From positions 930,001 to 994,000 of the forward strand of contig NZ_CP018151.1 of assembly GCF_001889265.1 (NCBI RefSeq): a stretch of 64,000 nt of DNA, given 5' to 3'. The stretch comes from Microbacterium sp. 1.5R. Its GTDB lineage: Bacteria > Actinomycetota > Actinomycetes > Actinomycetales > Microbacteriaceae. Below the pieces are notes generated by a model. That model made no database searches, was not told the DNA's origin, and saw only the letters and a program-made list of their open reading frames with translations. Positions within the stretch are counted from its first letter, which is position 1; every line of letters begins with the position of its first letter. Below, in pieces: positions 48,855-58,157 of this stretch. Made by a program: the position numbers and the translations under genes.

Positions 48855-50072
48855 ATGCCTCTACAAATCCCGGATCCTGTCCTCGGCACCTGGGCGAAGG
48901 GTTTCCCTCCGCGTTCCGCGGGGCTGCGGCTGTCGGAGGTACCCGATGCGGGCCTGCACCTGTCCGATCTCGTGACGCCGGTGCTGACGGTCCACGAGGC
49001 GGCGCTCTCCCACAACGAATCGACCGTCTTCGCCTGGGCGGCGGAACAGGGAGTCGTCCTCGCACCGCACGGCAAGACGACGATGGCGCCGGCGCTCTGG
49101 CAGCGGCTGCTCGATGCCGGCGCATGGGGGATCTCCGTCGCGACGCCGTGGCAGGCCGAAGTCGCGGTGGAGGCAGGGGTCTCCACCGTGCTCATCGCGA
49201 ACGCCGTCACGGATCGTGGCGCCGCGCACCACCTCGGCGCTCTGCTCGCTGCGGCGGGCGATCTCCGGATCCTCTGCTGGGCGGACTCCGTCGAGACCGT
49301 CGGCATCCTCGCCGACGCGCTTCGCGACGCCGAGCGTCCTCTCGACGTGCTCGTCGAACTCGGTGGCCGGGGCGGGCGCACGGGCGCACGCAGCGTGGAA
49401 GAGGGGGAGCGCATCTCCCAGGCGATCGTCGCGGCCCCCGGTCTGCGGCTCGCCGGAGTCGCCGGCTACGAAGGACCGTTCGGTCCTGACCGGTCGGAGG
49501 CGTCTGTCGCCGCCGTCGACGCCTATCTGTCCACACTCGTCGACCTGCACCGTCGCCTCGAGTATCCGCCCGGCGTTCGGCCCGTGCTCAGCGCAGGAGG
49601 CAGCGCCTTCCCCGACCGGGCAGCGGCGATCCTGGCCCCTCACGGAGCGGATGCCGACATCGTGCTGCGGTCGGGTGCGTTCCAGATCCACGACGACGGC
49701 TTCTACTCGCGCATGTCGCCGTTCGGCGCCCTGACATCGACGGCGCCGCTGCGATCCGCCATGCACGCGTGGTCGCGCGTCGTCTCGCAGCCCGAAGAGG
49801 GACTCGCACTGCTGGACGCGGGCCGTCGAGATGTGCCGTTCGACCTCGACCTGCCGGTCCCGCAATCGGTCGAGGGGCGGATCACGGCCCTGAACGACCA
49901 GCACGCCTTCCTCGCTCTTGCAGACGGGGCAGATGTCTCCGTCGGCGACGTGGTGCGTCTCGGGCTGTCGCATCCCTGCACGGCTTTCGACAAATGGCGC
50001 GTGGTGGCGGTCATCGATGACCCGGATGCGGCGGACCCCCGGGTGATCGGAGCGGTCGCGACATGCTTCTGA
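48855..50072 (+). CDS. PLP-dependent D-serine dehydratase / D-threonine aldolase-like enzyme
   Basis: 405 aa. Fold-type III alanine racemase-like barrel with the PLP lysine in VLAPHGKTTMAPALWQRLLDAGAWGIS, and a C-terminal beta domain with HPCTAFDKW, where His and Cys are the metal (zinc) ligands of the eukaryotic-type D-serine dehydratase family. It probably deaminates D-serine or D-threonine, or another D-beta-hydroxy amino acid. Its end overlaps the deacylase-GH20 fusion by 10 nt, and RidA is divergent, so it belongs to the D-amino-acid salvage group. Confidence 0.85.
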   Translation: MPLQIPDPVLGTWAKGFPPRSAGLRLSEVPDAGLHLSDLVTPVLTVHEAALSHNESTVFAWAAEQGVVLAPHGKTTMAPALWQRLLDAGAWGISVATPWQAEVAVEAGVSTVLIANAVTDRGAAHHLGALLAAAGDLRILCWADSVETVGILADALRDAERPLDVLVELGGRGGRTGARSVEEGERISQAIVAAPGLRLAGVAGYEGPFGPDRSEASVAAVDAYLSTLVDLHRRLEYPPGVRPVLSAGGSAFPDRAAAILAPHGADADIVLRSGAFQIHDDGFYSRMSPFGALTSTAPLRSAMHAWSRVVSQPEEGLALLDAGRRDVPFDLDLPVPQSVEGRITALNDQHAFLALADGADVSVGDVVRLGLSHPCTAFDKWRVVAVIDDPDAADPRVIGAVATCF

Positions 50073-53000
50073 GCACCGAGAAGCCCGTGCGGGTGTACCG
50101 AGGCGTCACCGTGGTCGACGGCACCGGAGCCGAGAGGTTCGCGGCCGACGTCGCGGTCGAAGGAGCCCGCATCGTCGCGGTGATCCGCGACGGAGATGAG
50201 AGGGTCCTGGAACTGCCGGCGGATGCGGTGGAGGTCGCGGGGGCGGGGCGGGTGCTGGCTCCCGGGTTCATCGACATGCACGCGCACAGCGAGCTGGCCG
50301 TGCTGCAGGGAGCAGCCCACGACGCGAAGATCCTCCAGGGCGTCACGACGGAGGTGCTCGGCCAGGACGGGCTCGGCTATGCCCCGCTGGACGACGCGAC
50401 GGCGGCGGTGATCCCGGCTCAGATCGCGGGCTGGAACGGCATGCCGCCCGCCGTCCCCTGGCGTTCGATGGATGACCTGCTCGCTGCGATCGACTCGGCC
50501 GCGGTGGGCAACGCCGCGGTCCTGGTGCCGCAGGGCAATCTGCGCATGATGGTGGTCGGTCACGAGAACCGGGCGGCCACACCTGCGGAGATCGCAGCGA
50601 TGTCCGGCATCCTCGGCGCGGCGCTCGACGCAGGCGCGTTCGGCATGTCGAGCGGATTGACCTACACCCCGGGGATGTACGCCGACACGGCGGAGCTGGA
50701 AGCGCTCTGCCGAGTCGTCGCCGAACGCGGCGGCTACTGGGCGCCCCACACCCGAAGCTACGGCGGGGGAGCCCTGGACGCCTATCGGGAGGCGCTCGAC
50801 ATCGGCCGTCGCACCGGGTGTCCGATCCATCTCACGCATGCGACCATGAACTTCGCTCCGAACCGCGGGCGTGCGGCAGAGCTGCTGGCCCTGGTCGATG
50901 ATGCCCTCGACGACGGCGTCGACGTGACCCTCGACACCTATCCTTATCTTCCCGGTGCCACCACGCTCGCGGCGCTGCTTCCGAGCCGACTGGCCGAGAG
51001 CGGCGACCTGCTCGCGACCCTCGCTGCGCTCGATGAGAGCGGACGCGAGACCGTCCGCGTCGAGCTCGAGGAGATCGGCTGCGACGGTTTCCACGGGGAG
51101 CGTGCCGACTGGTCGGCCATCCAGATCTCCGGCACCTCGTCGCCCGAACTCGCGGACCTCGTCGGACGGACCGTCGCGGAGATCGCCGAGTCGTCCGGCA
51201 GGCGCTCGGTCGACGTGGTGCTGGACACGATCCTCGAGGATGCGGGGGCCACCGGCATCCTGATGCACATCGGCGACGAGGAGAACGTCCGCACGATCAT
51301 GCGGCACCCGCGGCACAGCGGCGGCAGCGACGGGATCCTGATCGGCGCGAGACCGCATCCGCGGGGCCGAGGGACCTTCCCGCGCTACCTCGGGCACTAC
51401 GTGCGAGAACTCGGGGTGCTCTCCCTCGAACAGGCTGTGCAGCACCTGTCCGGCACGCCGGCGATGCGGCTGGGCCTCGACCGGGGTGACGCGCCGCGGG
51501 GTGTGATCCGCGAGGGAGCGACGGCCGACCTCGTGCTGTTCGATCCCGAGACCATCACGGCGGGGGCGACCTTCGATGCTCCCCACGAGGCGCCGATCGG
51601 CGTCGACGAGGTGCTCGTCGGCGGTGTGCCGGTGGTGCTGGCGGGACACGCGTCCGGTGCGACACCGGGTCGAGCGCTGCGAATGACGCCCGCCGCGCAT
51701 CGTGCCCCGGTCCCGAACATCCCGTCGGTGATCGATCCCGCTGCCGAGCCGTTCGAGTGGACGGTTCACACCCCGGTGTCGGCCCCGGAAGCGCTCGTCG
51801 CGAGCGCATCCCGTCTCGGCGAGCATCTCGAAACCGGGAATGCGGCATCCGCGATCACGCTGAGGATCGACGAGTCTCTCGCGGGGGAGCCGTTCGCTCG
51901 AGGGCGTGTCGGCGCCGAGGCATTCCGCGTGACGGTGACGGCCGAGGGAATCGACGTCGCGGGGGCGAGTGCGGCGGGCGTGTTCCGGGGCGTCACGCTG
52001 CTCCGGCAGCTGCGCGAGCCCGGCTTCGATCGCGCTCGGATCCCCGCAGGAACATGGCAGTCTGCTCCGGCTCACACCTGGCGGGGGGTCATGCTCGATG
52101 TCGCGCGGCACTTCCGCCCGGTCGAGGACCTGAAGCGACTCGTCGATCTGATGGCCGACCACCATCTCACGGTGCTGCACCTCCACCTCACCGACGATCA
52201 GGGCTGGCGCTTCGAGGTGCCGGGTTATCCGCTGCTCACAGAGGTGGGCGCGCGCCGCGAGGAGACACAGCGGGGCCACGGGCCGCAAGCCACAGTGGTG
52301 CCGGGGCTGCACGAGGGTCATTACACGGATGCGGAGCTGCGCGACCTGGTCGCCTACGCCGCGGAGCGATTCGTGGCGGTCGTGCCGGAAGTCGAACTGC
52401 CCGGGCACATCCAGGCGGCGCTCGCCGCGTACCCCGCGCTCGGCAACACGGATGCGAGCGAGCGCGCTGTCGCGCCGTGGTCGCGCTTCGGCGTGAACCC
52501 TCGCACCCTCGCGCTGACGGATGACGCCCTCGCGTTCGGGCGCGCGGCGATCGACGCCCTGTGCGACCTCTTCGACTCTCCGTGGATCGGCATCGGCGGC
52601 GATGAGGTGCCGGTCACCGAGTGGGCGCAGAGCGCCGCTGCGCGCGAGCGGATGGGCGAGCTCGGTCTCGCGACTCCCCACGACGTGCAGCCCTGGTTCA
52701 CCGATCATTTCGTCGCCCACCTCCGCAGCCGTGGGCGCATCGCCCTGGCATGGGACGAGGTGCTCGAGGGCGATGTCCCCGAGGGTGTGCGGATCCTCGC
52801 GTGGCGGGGTCCCGTCGCGATGCGCGAGGCGCTGAGGCGCGGCATCCCCGTGATCGCGTGCCCCGACCTCGAGGTGTATCTCGACTACCCCCAGTCGGAG
52901 TCGGCGGAGGAGCCGATCCGGGTCGGCCCGCCGCTGCCGATCGAGCAGGCGTACACGCTGCGCATCGAGGACGGCGCGGCCGGCGGACAGGCCAACGTGT

Positions 53001-53317
53001 GGACCGAGCACCTCCCGACGAGAGATCGGGTCGACTTCGCGATGTTCCCTCGTCTCGCAGCGATCGCCGAACGGCTGTGGGACGGCGGCGAACCACCCTC
53101 GTATGAGGGGTTCGCGCGGCGTCTTCCCGTCCACCTCAGACGCCTCGCCGAGTCCGGTGTGCGGTATCGTCCTCTCGACGGTCCGACGCCCGTGCAGAGG
53201 CGTCCTGGAGTGCCGGGGAAGCCTCTGACACGCGAGGCGCGGCAGGCGATAGTCGCGGGCCTCGTCGAAGGCCTGGCGGACTCGTCGGGCACCGCCGCCG
53301 GAGTACTCTCGGCATAA
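50063..53317 (+). CDS. Fusion of N-acyl-D-amino-acid deacylase and GH20 beta-N-acetylhexosaminidase
   Basis: 1084 aa in one open frame. Residues 1-~540 are a D-aminoacylase-type amidohydrolase: YRGVTVVDGTG, metal ligands in GFIDMHAHSE (His73, His75), FGMSSGLTYTPGMYAD, TRSYGGG, and a complete C-terminus ending TPGRALR. Residues ~541-1084 are a complete GH20: a GH20b-like domain, GVMLDVARHFRPVEDLKRLVDLMADHHLTVLHLHLTDDQGWR, and the Asp847-Glu848 pair in WIGIGGDEVP. The two halves meet at CGA-ATG-ACG (51680-51688). Deleting one A there restores a TGA stop and an ATGA overlap, so the join could be a recent single-base fusion or a sequencing error. The likely substrates are acetylated glycan fragments and N-acyl-D-amino acids, such as muropeptides. 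Confidence 0.85.
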   Translation: MLLSTEKPVRVYRGVTVVDGTGAERFAADVAVEGARIVAVIRDGDERVLELPADAVEVAGAGRVLAPGFIDMHAHSELAVLQGAAHDAKILQGVTTEVLGQDGLGYAPLDDATAAVIPAQIAGWNGMPPAVPWRSMDDLLAAIDSAAVGNAAVLVPQGNLRMMVVGHENRAATPAEIAAMSGILGAALDAGAFGMSSGLTYTPGMYADTAELEALCRVVAERGGYWAPHTRSYGGGALDAYREALDIGRRTGCPIHLTHATMNFAPNRGRAAELLALVDDALDDGVDVTLDTYPYLPGATTLAALLPSRLAESGDLLATLAALDESGRETVRVELEEIGCDGFHGERADWSAIQISGTSSPELADLVGRTVAEIAESSGRRSVDVVLDTILEDAGATGILMHIGDEENVRTIMRHPRHSGGSDGILIGARPHPRGRGTFPRYLGHYVRELGVLSLEQAVQHLSGTPAMRLGLDRGDAPRGVIREGATADLVLFDPETITAGATFDAPHEAPIGVDEVLVGGVPVVLAGHASGATPGRALRMTPAAHRAPVPNIPSVIDPAAEPFEWTVHTPVSAPEALVASASRLGEHLETGNAASAITLRIDESLAGEPFARGRVGAEAFRVTVTAEGIDVAGASAAGVFRGVTLLRQLREPGFDRARIPAGTWQSAPAHTWRGVMLDVARHFRPVEDLKRLVDLMADHHLTVLHLHLTDDQGWRFEVPGYPLLTEVGARREETQRGHGPQATVVPGLHEGHYTDAELRDLVAYAAERFVAVVPEVELPGHIQAALAAYPALGNTDASERAVAPWSRFGVNPRTLALTDDALAFGRAAIDALCDLFDSPWIGIGGDEVPVTEWAQSAAARERMGELGLATPHDVQPWFTDHFVAHLRSRGRIALAWDEVLEGDVPEGVRILAWRGPVAMREALRRGIPVIACPDLEVYLDYPQSESAEEPIRVGPPLPIEQAYTLRIEDGAAGGQANVWTEHLPTRDRVDFAMFPRLAAIAERLWDGGEPPSYEGFARRLPVHLRRLAESGVRYRPLDGPTPVQRRPGVPGKPLTREARQAIVAGLVEGLADSSGTAAGVLSA

Positions 53318-53360
53318 TGTAACGTTTCCGTAACCCTCCCTGTGCTAACTGTGGCAGGGG

Positions 53361-53395
53361 TTGCGAAATTTTTGTTCGTAAGGTCTACTAACAAA
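53361..53395 (+). promoter_or_regulatory. Promoter and inverted-repeat operator of the ROK repressor gene
   Basis: TTTGTTCGTA-N5-TACTAACAAA (53371-53395) is an inverted repeat matching at 9 of 10 positions, one base before the ATG at 53397. TACTAA inside it can serve as -10 for a leaderless start, with TTGCGA (53361-53366) as -35 at 19 nt. Its position suggests autoregulation. Confidence 0.5.
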
Positions 53396-53396
53396 C

Positions 53397-54584
53397 ATGT
53401 CCGTATCGGATGGATCGCGTCCTTCGACGTCGCCAGATTACGTCGCCGCGAGCGCGCACGCCTTCGGCCCGGGGCGCCACCTGCGCTCTCGCTCGAAGGT
53501 GCTCCCGGAACACGCTCGCGGTCACAACCGCGCGCTCGTGCTGCAGACGCTCTATCACTCGGGAGCGATGAGTCGAGCGGACCTCTCTCGCGAGACCGGC
53601 CTCACTCGGGTCACCATCTCCGACCTCGTCGCGGAGTTCATCTCCGACGGCATCGTCGTCGAGATGGGAGTGCGCGAGACGGTCGGACCGGGCAAGCCTC
53701 CGATCCTCATCGACATCGATCGAGTCGGGCACCAGATCATCGGGATCGATCTCTCCGGCCCCCATGCCTTCGTCGGCGCTCTGCTCAGCCTCGACGGCGA
53801 CGTGCTCGAGCGCCGTGAGGTGCCGCGACCCGAGAGCGCAGACGGCGACGCCGCCTACGCCGCCACGCTGGAGCTGGCCCGAGCGCTCGCCGAGACGGCC
53901 ACGCAGCCCATCCTCGGCGTCGGGATCGGCAGCCCCGGTGTCGTGCGTCCTGACGGCGTCGTGCTCAGCTCGCCCAACCTCGGGTGGAGCAATCTCCCTC
54001 TCGAGGCGAAGCTGGGCGTCGATCTCGATCTGCCGGTCCTCGTGCGCAACGACGCCAACGCCGCGGTGCTCGCCGAGTACACGTTCGGCGAGGCGAAGGC
54101 CGACTTCATGCTCATCAAGATCGGTCGCGGAGTCGGAGCCGGCGTCATCACCGGCAGCCAGCCGCTGCTCGGCAGTCGCTTCGCAGCGGGCGAGATCGGC
54201 CACGTCGTCGTGGGCACCGACGGGGGACCCCGCTGCGCGTGCGGCAAAGACGGCTGCCTCGAAGCGTGGCTGAGTGAGACGCGGCTGCGTCCCGCCATCG
54301 CAGACGCCCCCGGATCGCGCGACGAGATCCTCCGCGATGCGGGCACCCGCATGGGCATCGCGATCGCCCCGATCGTCGCGGCACTCGATCTGTCCGAGGT
54401 CGTACTCTCGGGTCCTGAGGATCTGCTCGACGGCGTGTTGATCGACGCCGCGGTCGAGACCCTGCACGCGCGCACGCTCGAGGGCGTCTTCGAGGACGCG
54501 CTCATCCGCCGCACACACCAGGACGACATCGTCCTGCGCGGTGCCGCCGTGATGGTGCTGTCCAGCCAGCTGGGCGTCTCGTGA
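53397..54584 (+). CDS. ROK-family transcriptional repressor (NagC/XylR type)
   Basis: 395 aa. An N-terminal winged helix (HNRALVLQTLYHSGAMSRADLSRETGLTRVTISDLVAEFISDGIVVEMG) is fused to a ROK sugar-kinase-like domain with IGIDLSGPHAFVGALL, VRNDANAAVLAEYTFGEAK and the zinc motif CACGKDGCLEAW. The kinase active site is not expected to work in regulators. It precedes a ROK kinase and nagB, so it likely senses N-acetylglucosamine or a derivative and controls the surrounding amino-sugar genes. Confidence 0.9.
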   Translation: MSVSDGSRPSTSPDYVAASAHAFGPGRHLRSRSKVLPEHARGHNRALVLQTLYHSGAMSRADLSRETGLTRVTISDLVAEFISDGIVVEMGVRETVGPGKPPILIDIDRVGHQIIGIDLSGPHAFVGALLSLDGDVLERREVPRPESADGDAAYAATLELARALAETATQPILGVGIGSPGVVRPDGVVLSSPNLGWSNLPLEAKLGVDLDLPVLVRNDANAAVLAEYTFGEAKADFMLIKIGRGVGAGVITGSQPLLGSRFAAGEIGHVVVGTDGGPRCACGKDGCLEAWLSETRLRPAIADAPGSRDEILRDAGTRMGIAIAPIVAALDLSEVVLSGPEDLLDGVLIDAAVETLHARTLEGVFEDALIRRTHQDDIVLRGAAVMVLSSQLGVS

Positions 54585-54642
54585 TCCGTACCGGCGGGAG
54601 CGACCGCGTCCACGAGCCGAAGACGAGCAGGGGCACCATCCG

Positions 54643-55608
54643 ATGACGGATGCGCTCGCCGTCGACCTGTCCGGTCGGCCCATACGAGTGGGCCTGGACG
54701 TCGGCGGAACCAAGATCGATGCCGTCGCGGTGTCCGCGGACGGAGGCATTCTGGCGCGCCTGCGCCGACCCACCGGCTGGGGTGAGGAGGCAGTCGTCGT
54801 CAGCATCCTCGAGACGGTCGATGCGCTCGCCGACGAGGGAGGATTCGCTCGCTCGTCGGTCAGATCGGTGGGCGTCGGGATCCCCGGGCTGGTCGACGCC
54901 GACACCGGTCGGGTGCTCCATGCCGTGAATCTCGGCGTCGAGTCCCTGGATCTCGCCGGGCGCGCCGGTCGACAGCTGGGTATCCCCGTCCGCGTGGAGA
55001 ACGACGTGAAAGCGGCCGCCCTCGGGGCTGCGGTGCTGCGCGGCGTCGACGGGTCGATGGCCTATCTCAACCTCGGCACCGGGGTCGCTGCGGGGATCGT
55101 CGTCGACGGCACGATCTGGCGTGGCGCGCGAGGCACGGCCGGCGAGGTCGGGCACCTCTCGGTCGACCCGAACGGCCGTCTCTGCGGCTGTGGACAGCGC
55201 GGCTGCATCGAGACCTTCTGCGGCGGAGGCGCGCTCGCCCGAGCCTGGGATCGTCCCGGTGCGCTCCCGGTGCGCGACATCTTCGACGCAGCCGACACCG
55301 GTGACGAACGGGCGCTCGCGCTCCGCGCCGATCTCTTCCACGGCGGGGCCGCGGCGGTGCGTGCGCTCGTGCTCTCCGCCGACGTCGAACGCGTGATCAT
55401 CGGCGGCGGCCTCACTTCGCTCGGCGATAGGCTCTACACGGGCATCCGCGACGCTCTCCGGTCCGATGCCGAGGCCTCGCCCTTCATGCGCTCGCTCCAC
55501 CTGGACGACAGGATCGAACTGCTCCCTGCCGGCTCTCCCGCCGCGGCCTTCGGGGCCGCGGTCGTCGGCGCAACCACCCCCTCTAAGGAGACCGTTTCCC
55601 ATGGCTGA
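54643..55608 (+). CDS. ROK-family sugar kinase (glucokinase / N-acetylglucosamine kinase)
   Basis: 321 aa. ATP-binding VGLDVGGTKIDAVAVSADG, VENDVKAAALGAAV with the catalytic Asp, GTAGEVGHLSVDPNGRLCGCGQRGCIETFCGG with the zinc-binding CGCGQRGC. No helix-turn-helix, so an enzyme. Because nagB overlaps its end by 8 nt and nagA is encoded nearby, GlcNAc kinase is the best guess; glucokinase is the alternative. Confidence 0.85.
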   Translation: MTDALAVDLSGRPIRVGLDVGGTKIDAVAVSADGGILARLRRPTGWGEEAVVVSILETVDALADEGGFARSSVRSVGVGIPGLVDADTGRVLHAVNLGVESLDLAGRAGRQLGIPVRVENDVKAAALGAAVLRGVDGSMAYLNLGTGVAAGIVVDGTIWRGARGTAGEVGHLSVDPNGRLCGCGQRGCIETFCGGGALARAWDRPGALPVRDIFDAADTGDERALALRADLFHGGAAAVRALVLSADVERVIIGGGLTSLGDRLYTGIRDALRSDAEASPFMRSLHLDDRIELLPAGSPAAAFGAAVVGATTPSKETVSHG

Positions 55609-56380
55609 AGTCGTCATCGTCGAGAACGCAGAAGCGGCAGGCGCCCTCGTCGCCGCCGAGATCGTCGAGCTGATCGACGGACGTGCGGATGCCGTGCTCG
55701 GCCTCGCCACCGGTTCGACGCCCCTCCCCGTCTACAAGGCGCTGCGAGACAGGCTCGCGGGTCGCGACGTCTCGCAGGTGCGCGGTTTCGCCCTGGACGA
55801 GTACGTGGGGATCGACCCCGCTCATCCCGAGAGCTACCGCTCGGTCATCACCCGCGAGGTCGTCGAGCCGCTGGGGCTCGACCCGCGACGGATCCATGTG
55901 CCCAACGGCGCACAGGCCACCATCCAGCACGCAGGTGACGACTACGAGGCCGCGATCGACGCGGCCGGAGGAGTGGATCTGCAGATCCTCGGCATCGGCA
56001 CCGACGGACACATCGGCTTCAACGAACCCGGCTCGTCGTTCGCCTCGCGCACGCGCGTGAAGACCCTCACCGAGCAGACCCGCGAAGACAACGCCCGCTT
56101 CTTCGACTCGATCGACGACGTGCCCATGCACTGCATCACCCAGGGGCTCGGCACGATCCTTCGCGCTCGGCACCTCGTGCTGCTCGCCTTCGGAGAGGGC
56201 AAGGCACAGGCCGTGGCGGATGCCGTCGAGGGGCCGCTGTCGGCCATTCTCCCGGGTTCGGCGATCCAGCTGCACCCGCACGCGACCGTCGTCGTCGACG
56301 AGGCCGCGGCGTCCCGGCTGAAGCTCGCCGACTACTACCGCTACACCTTCGCGAACAAGCCGAGCTGGCAGGGGATCTGA
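55601..56380 (+). CDS. nagB: Glucosamine-6-phosphate deaminase
   Basis: 259 aa, family length ~260. LGLATGSTPLPVYKALRD, Asp66 in GFALDEYVG, Asp135 and His137 in GIGTDGHIGFNEPGSSF, Glu142: the catalytic set is complete. It converts GlcN-6-P to fructose-6-P and ammonia, after NagA. AAGGAG upstream of the ATG. Overlaps the kinase gene. Confidence 0.96.
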   Translation: MAEVVIVENAEAAGALVAAEIVELIDGRADAVLGLATGSTPLPVYKALRDRLAGRDVSQVRGFALDEYVGIDPAHPESYRSVITREVVEPLGLDPRRIHVPNGAQATIQHAGDDYEAAIDAAGGVDLQILGIGTDGHIGFNEPGSSFASRTRVKTLTEQTREDNARFFDSIDDVPMHCITQGLGTILRARHLVLLAFGEGKAQAVADAVEGPLSAILPGSAIQLHPHATVVVDEAAASRLKLADYYRYTFANKPSWQGI

Positions 56381-56392
56381 CGCGGTCGGCTC

Positions 56393-56800
56393 TCAGGGCC
56401 GAGTCGTCGGCCACGCCAGCGGCAGCAGGTGCTCGACGCTGAGGGGCGCCAGCGGCAGCGTCTCGGCATCCGCGGGTGTGATCCATCGCAGCTCGGCGAG
56501 CTCCGCCTGGACGACGACCTCCGCCGCGGCGATGGACACCGAGAACGCGTCGGCCACGACTCGGTGACCGGGCTCGTTGGCCGCCTCGGAGACGAACGTG
56601 CCGAGCGGCTCCAGATCGCCCTCATCCAGGCGAAGGCCGAGCTCTTCGTGCAGCTCGCGGATCAGCGTCTGCGACGGGGTCTCCCCGGGCTCGGGCTTGC
56701 CGCCGGGTTGCATGAAGCGCGTCGTGCCCTGCTTGCGCACGACGAGCACCCTGCCGGCGTCATCGACGATGACCGCGGCGCTGACGTGGATGTCAGGCAT
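56393..56800 (-). CDS. Nudix hydrolase
   Basis: 135 aa. The Nudix box is perfect: G34 KPEPG E40 ... R48 E49 LHE E53 LG55. The rest of the fold matches MutT-like members (VSAAVIVDDAGRVLVVRKQGTTRFMQPGG). Substrate (oxidised dNTP or other nucleoside diphosphate compound) cannot be told. Overlaps the stop of the flavoprotein gene by 8 nt at its start. Confidence 0.9.
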   Translation of the reverse strand: MPDIHVSAAVIVDDAGRVLVVRKQGTTRFMQPGGKPEPGETPSQTLIRELHEELGLRLDEGDLEPLGTFVSEAANEPGHRVVADAFSVSIAAAEVVVQAELAELRWITPADAETLPLAPLSVEHLLPLAWPTTRP

Positions 56801-58157
56801 CGGGAGCGAAGACCTTGCCGGGGTTGAGGATTCCCAGCGGATCGAACACCCGAGTGATCTGACGCTGCAGCTCCCACTGGTCGTCTCCGAGCTCGTCGGC
56901 CAACCAGCGGCTCTTCAGCGTTCCGATGCCGTGCTCTCCGGTCAGCGTGCCGCCGAGCGCGATCGCGGCCCGGAACAGCTCGTCCGCCGCCGCCCAGACC
57001 TCAGCGGGAGGCTCTGCGCCCTCGAAGATGAAGTTCGGATGCAGGTTGCCGTCGCCCGCGTGAGCGACCGTGGGGATCGCCATCGAGTAGGCCTTCTCGA
57101 TGCGGGCGATCTCGTCGAACATGGCGGGCATGGCGCTGCGCGGCACCGACACGTCTTCGATGAGGGTCGTGCCGAGCGCCGACATGGCGGGGTGCATGGC
57201 ACGCCGGATGGCCAGGAGGCGCTCTCCTTCTTCGCGGTCATGGGAGACCTCGGTCACACCCTGATGAGCCGTCAGGATGTCGGAGATCATCGTCGCCTCG
57301 GCCACTGCCGCCGGACCATCGGTCTGGATCGTCAGCTGGGCGCTCCCGGTCACGGGCGAGGGAAGGTCGAGCAGGGCTGCGACGGCGGCGAGGCTCGCGG
57401 AGTCCATCAGCTCCATGATCGCCGGCTGCGCACCCGAGGCGGTGACCGCGGCCGAGGCGGACGCTGCGGCACGCACATCGGGGAAGACGGCCGTCACGGT
57501 GCAGGTCGTTCCCTCGACCAGTCGGCGCAGCTTGAGGGTGGCGCCGACGACCACGCCCAGCGTGCCCTCGGATCCGATCACGAGCGAGGTGAGGTCGAGT
57601 CCTGTCACGCCTTTGACGCTGCGGTGGCCGAGGTGCAGCAGTCGGCCGTCGGCGAGAACCAGATCGACACCGAGGACCGCGTCTCGCACGACGCCGTACT
57701 TCGCACAGAGCAGCCCACCCGCTCCTGTGGCGATGTTGCCGCCGACCGTCGAGATCGCACGGCTCGCAGGATCCGGCGCCCACCAGAGTCCGTGCTCCGC
57801 GAGCACGTCGTTGAGGTCGGCGTTGAGGATTCCGGGTTCGACGACGGCAAGCAGGTCGTCGGCCCGGATCTCGTGGATCGCGGTCATCCGGCGAGTGGAC
57901 AGCACGATCTCGCCCTCGCCGCCGTTCGCCGCGCCGGCGAGACCGGTGCCGGCGCCACGCACCACGACAGGGGTCGCCGTCTCGGTCGCGATGCGCATCA
58001 CCGTCTGGACGTGCTCGACCGTCTCGGCGTGCACGACCGCGAGCGGCCGCCCGGGCGCCGCATGCCCCGATCTGTCGGCGCGGGCTTCTTCGAGGACCGT
58101 CGCATCGGTGTCGACGATGTCGCCGAGTGCGGCGACGAGCAGGTCGAGGGCGCTCAT
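56793..58157 (-). CDS. FAD-linked oxidase, glycolate oxidase GlcD / D-lactate dehydrogenase type
   Basis: 454 aa. FAD-binding type 4 (PCMH) domain with PVVVRGAGTGLAGAANGGEGEIVLS and TVGGNIATGAGGLLCAKYGVVRDAVLGVDLVLADG, and a C-terminal FAD-oxidase domain with HAGDGNLHPNFIF and TGEHGIGTLKSRWL. The family oxidises glycolate, D-lactate or D-2-hydroxyglutarate. Next to MurNAc/amino-sugar genes a D-lactate role (released from MurNAc) is possible but not shown. Overlaps the DUF2568 stop (ATGA). Confidence 0.9.
   Translation of the reverse strand: MSALDLLVAALGDIVDTDATVLEEARADRSGHAAPGRPLAVVHAETVEHVQTVMRIATETATPVVVRGAGTGLAGAANGGEGEIVLSTRRMTAIHEIRADDLLAVVEPGILNADLNDVLAEHGLWWAPDPASRAISTVGGNIATGAGGLLCAKYGVVRDAVLGVDLVLADGRLLHLGHRSVKGVTGLDLTSLVIGSEGTLGVVVGATLKLRRLVEGTTCTVTAVFPDVRAAASASAAVTASGAQPAIMELMDSASLAAVAALLDLPSPVTGSAQLTIQTDGPAAVAEATMISDILTAHQGVTEVSHDREEGERLLAIRRAMHPAMSALGTTLIEDVSVPRSAMPAMFDEIARIEKAYSMAIPTVAHAGDGNLHPNFIFEGAEPPAEVWAAADELFRAAIALGGTLTGEHGIGTLKSRWLADELGDDQWELQRQITRVFDPLGILNPGKVFAPDA

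Noticed and set aside
49703..53134. 1143-codon open frame on the minus strand
   Set aside because: It lies antisense to the deacylase-GH20 fusion and the D-serine-dehydratase-like gene, both with clear families; its Arg/His/Glu-rich translation is the usual shadow of a GC-rich gene.
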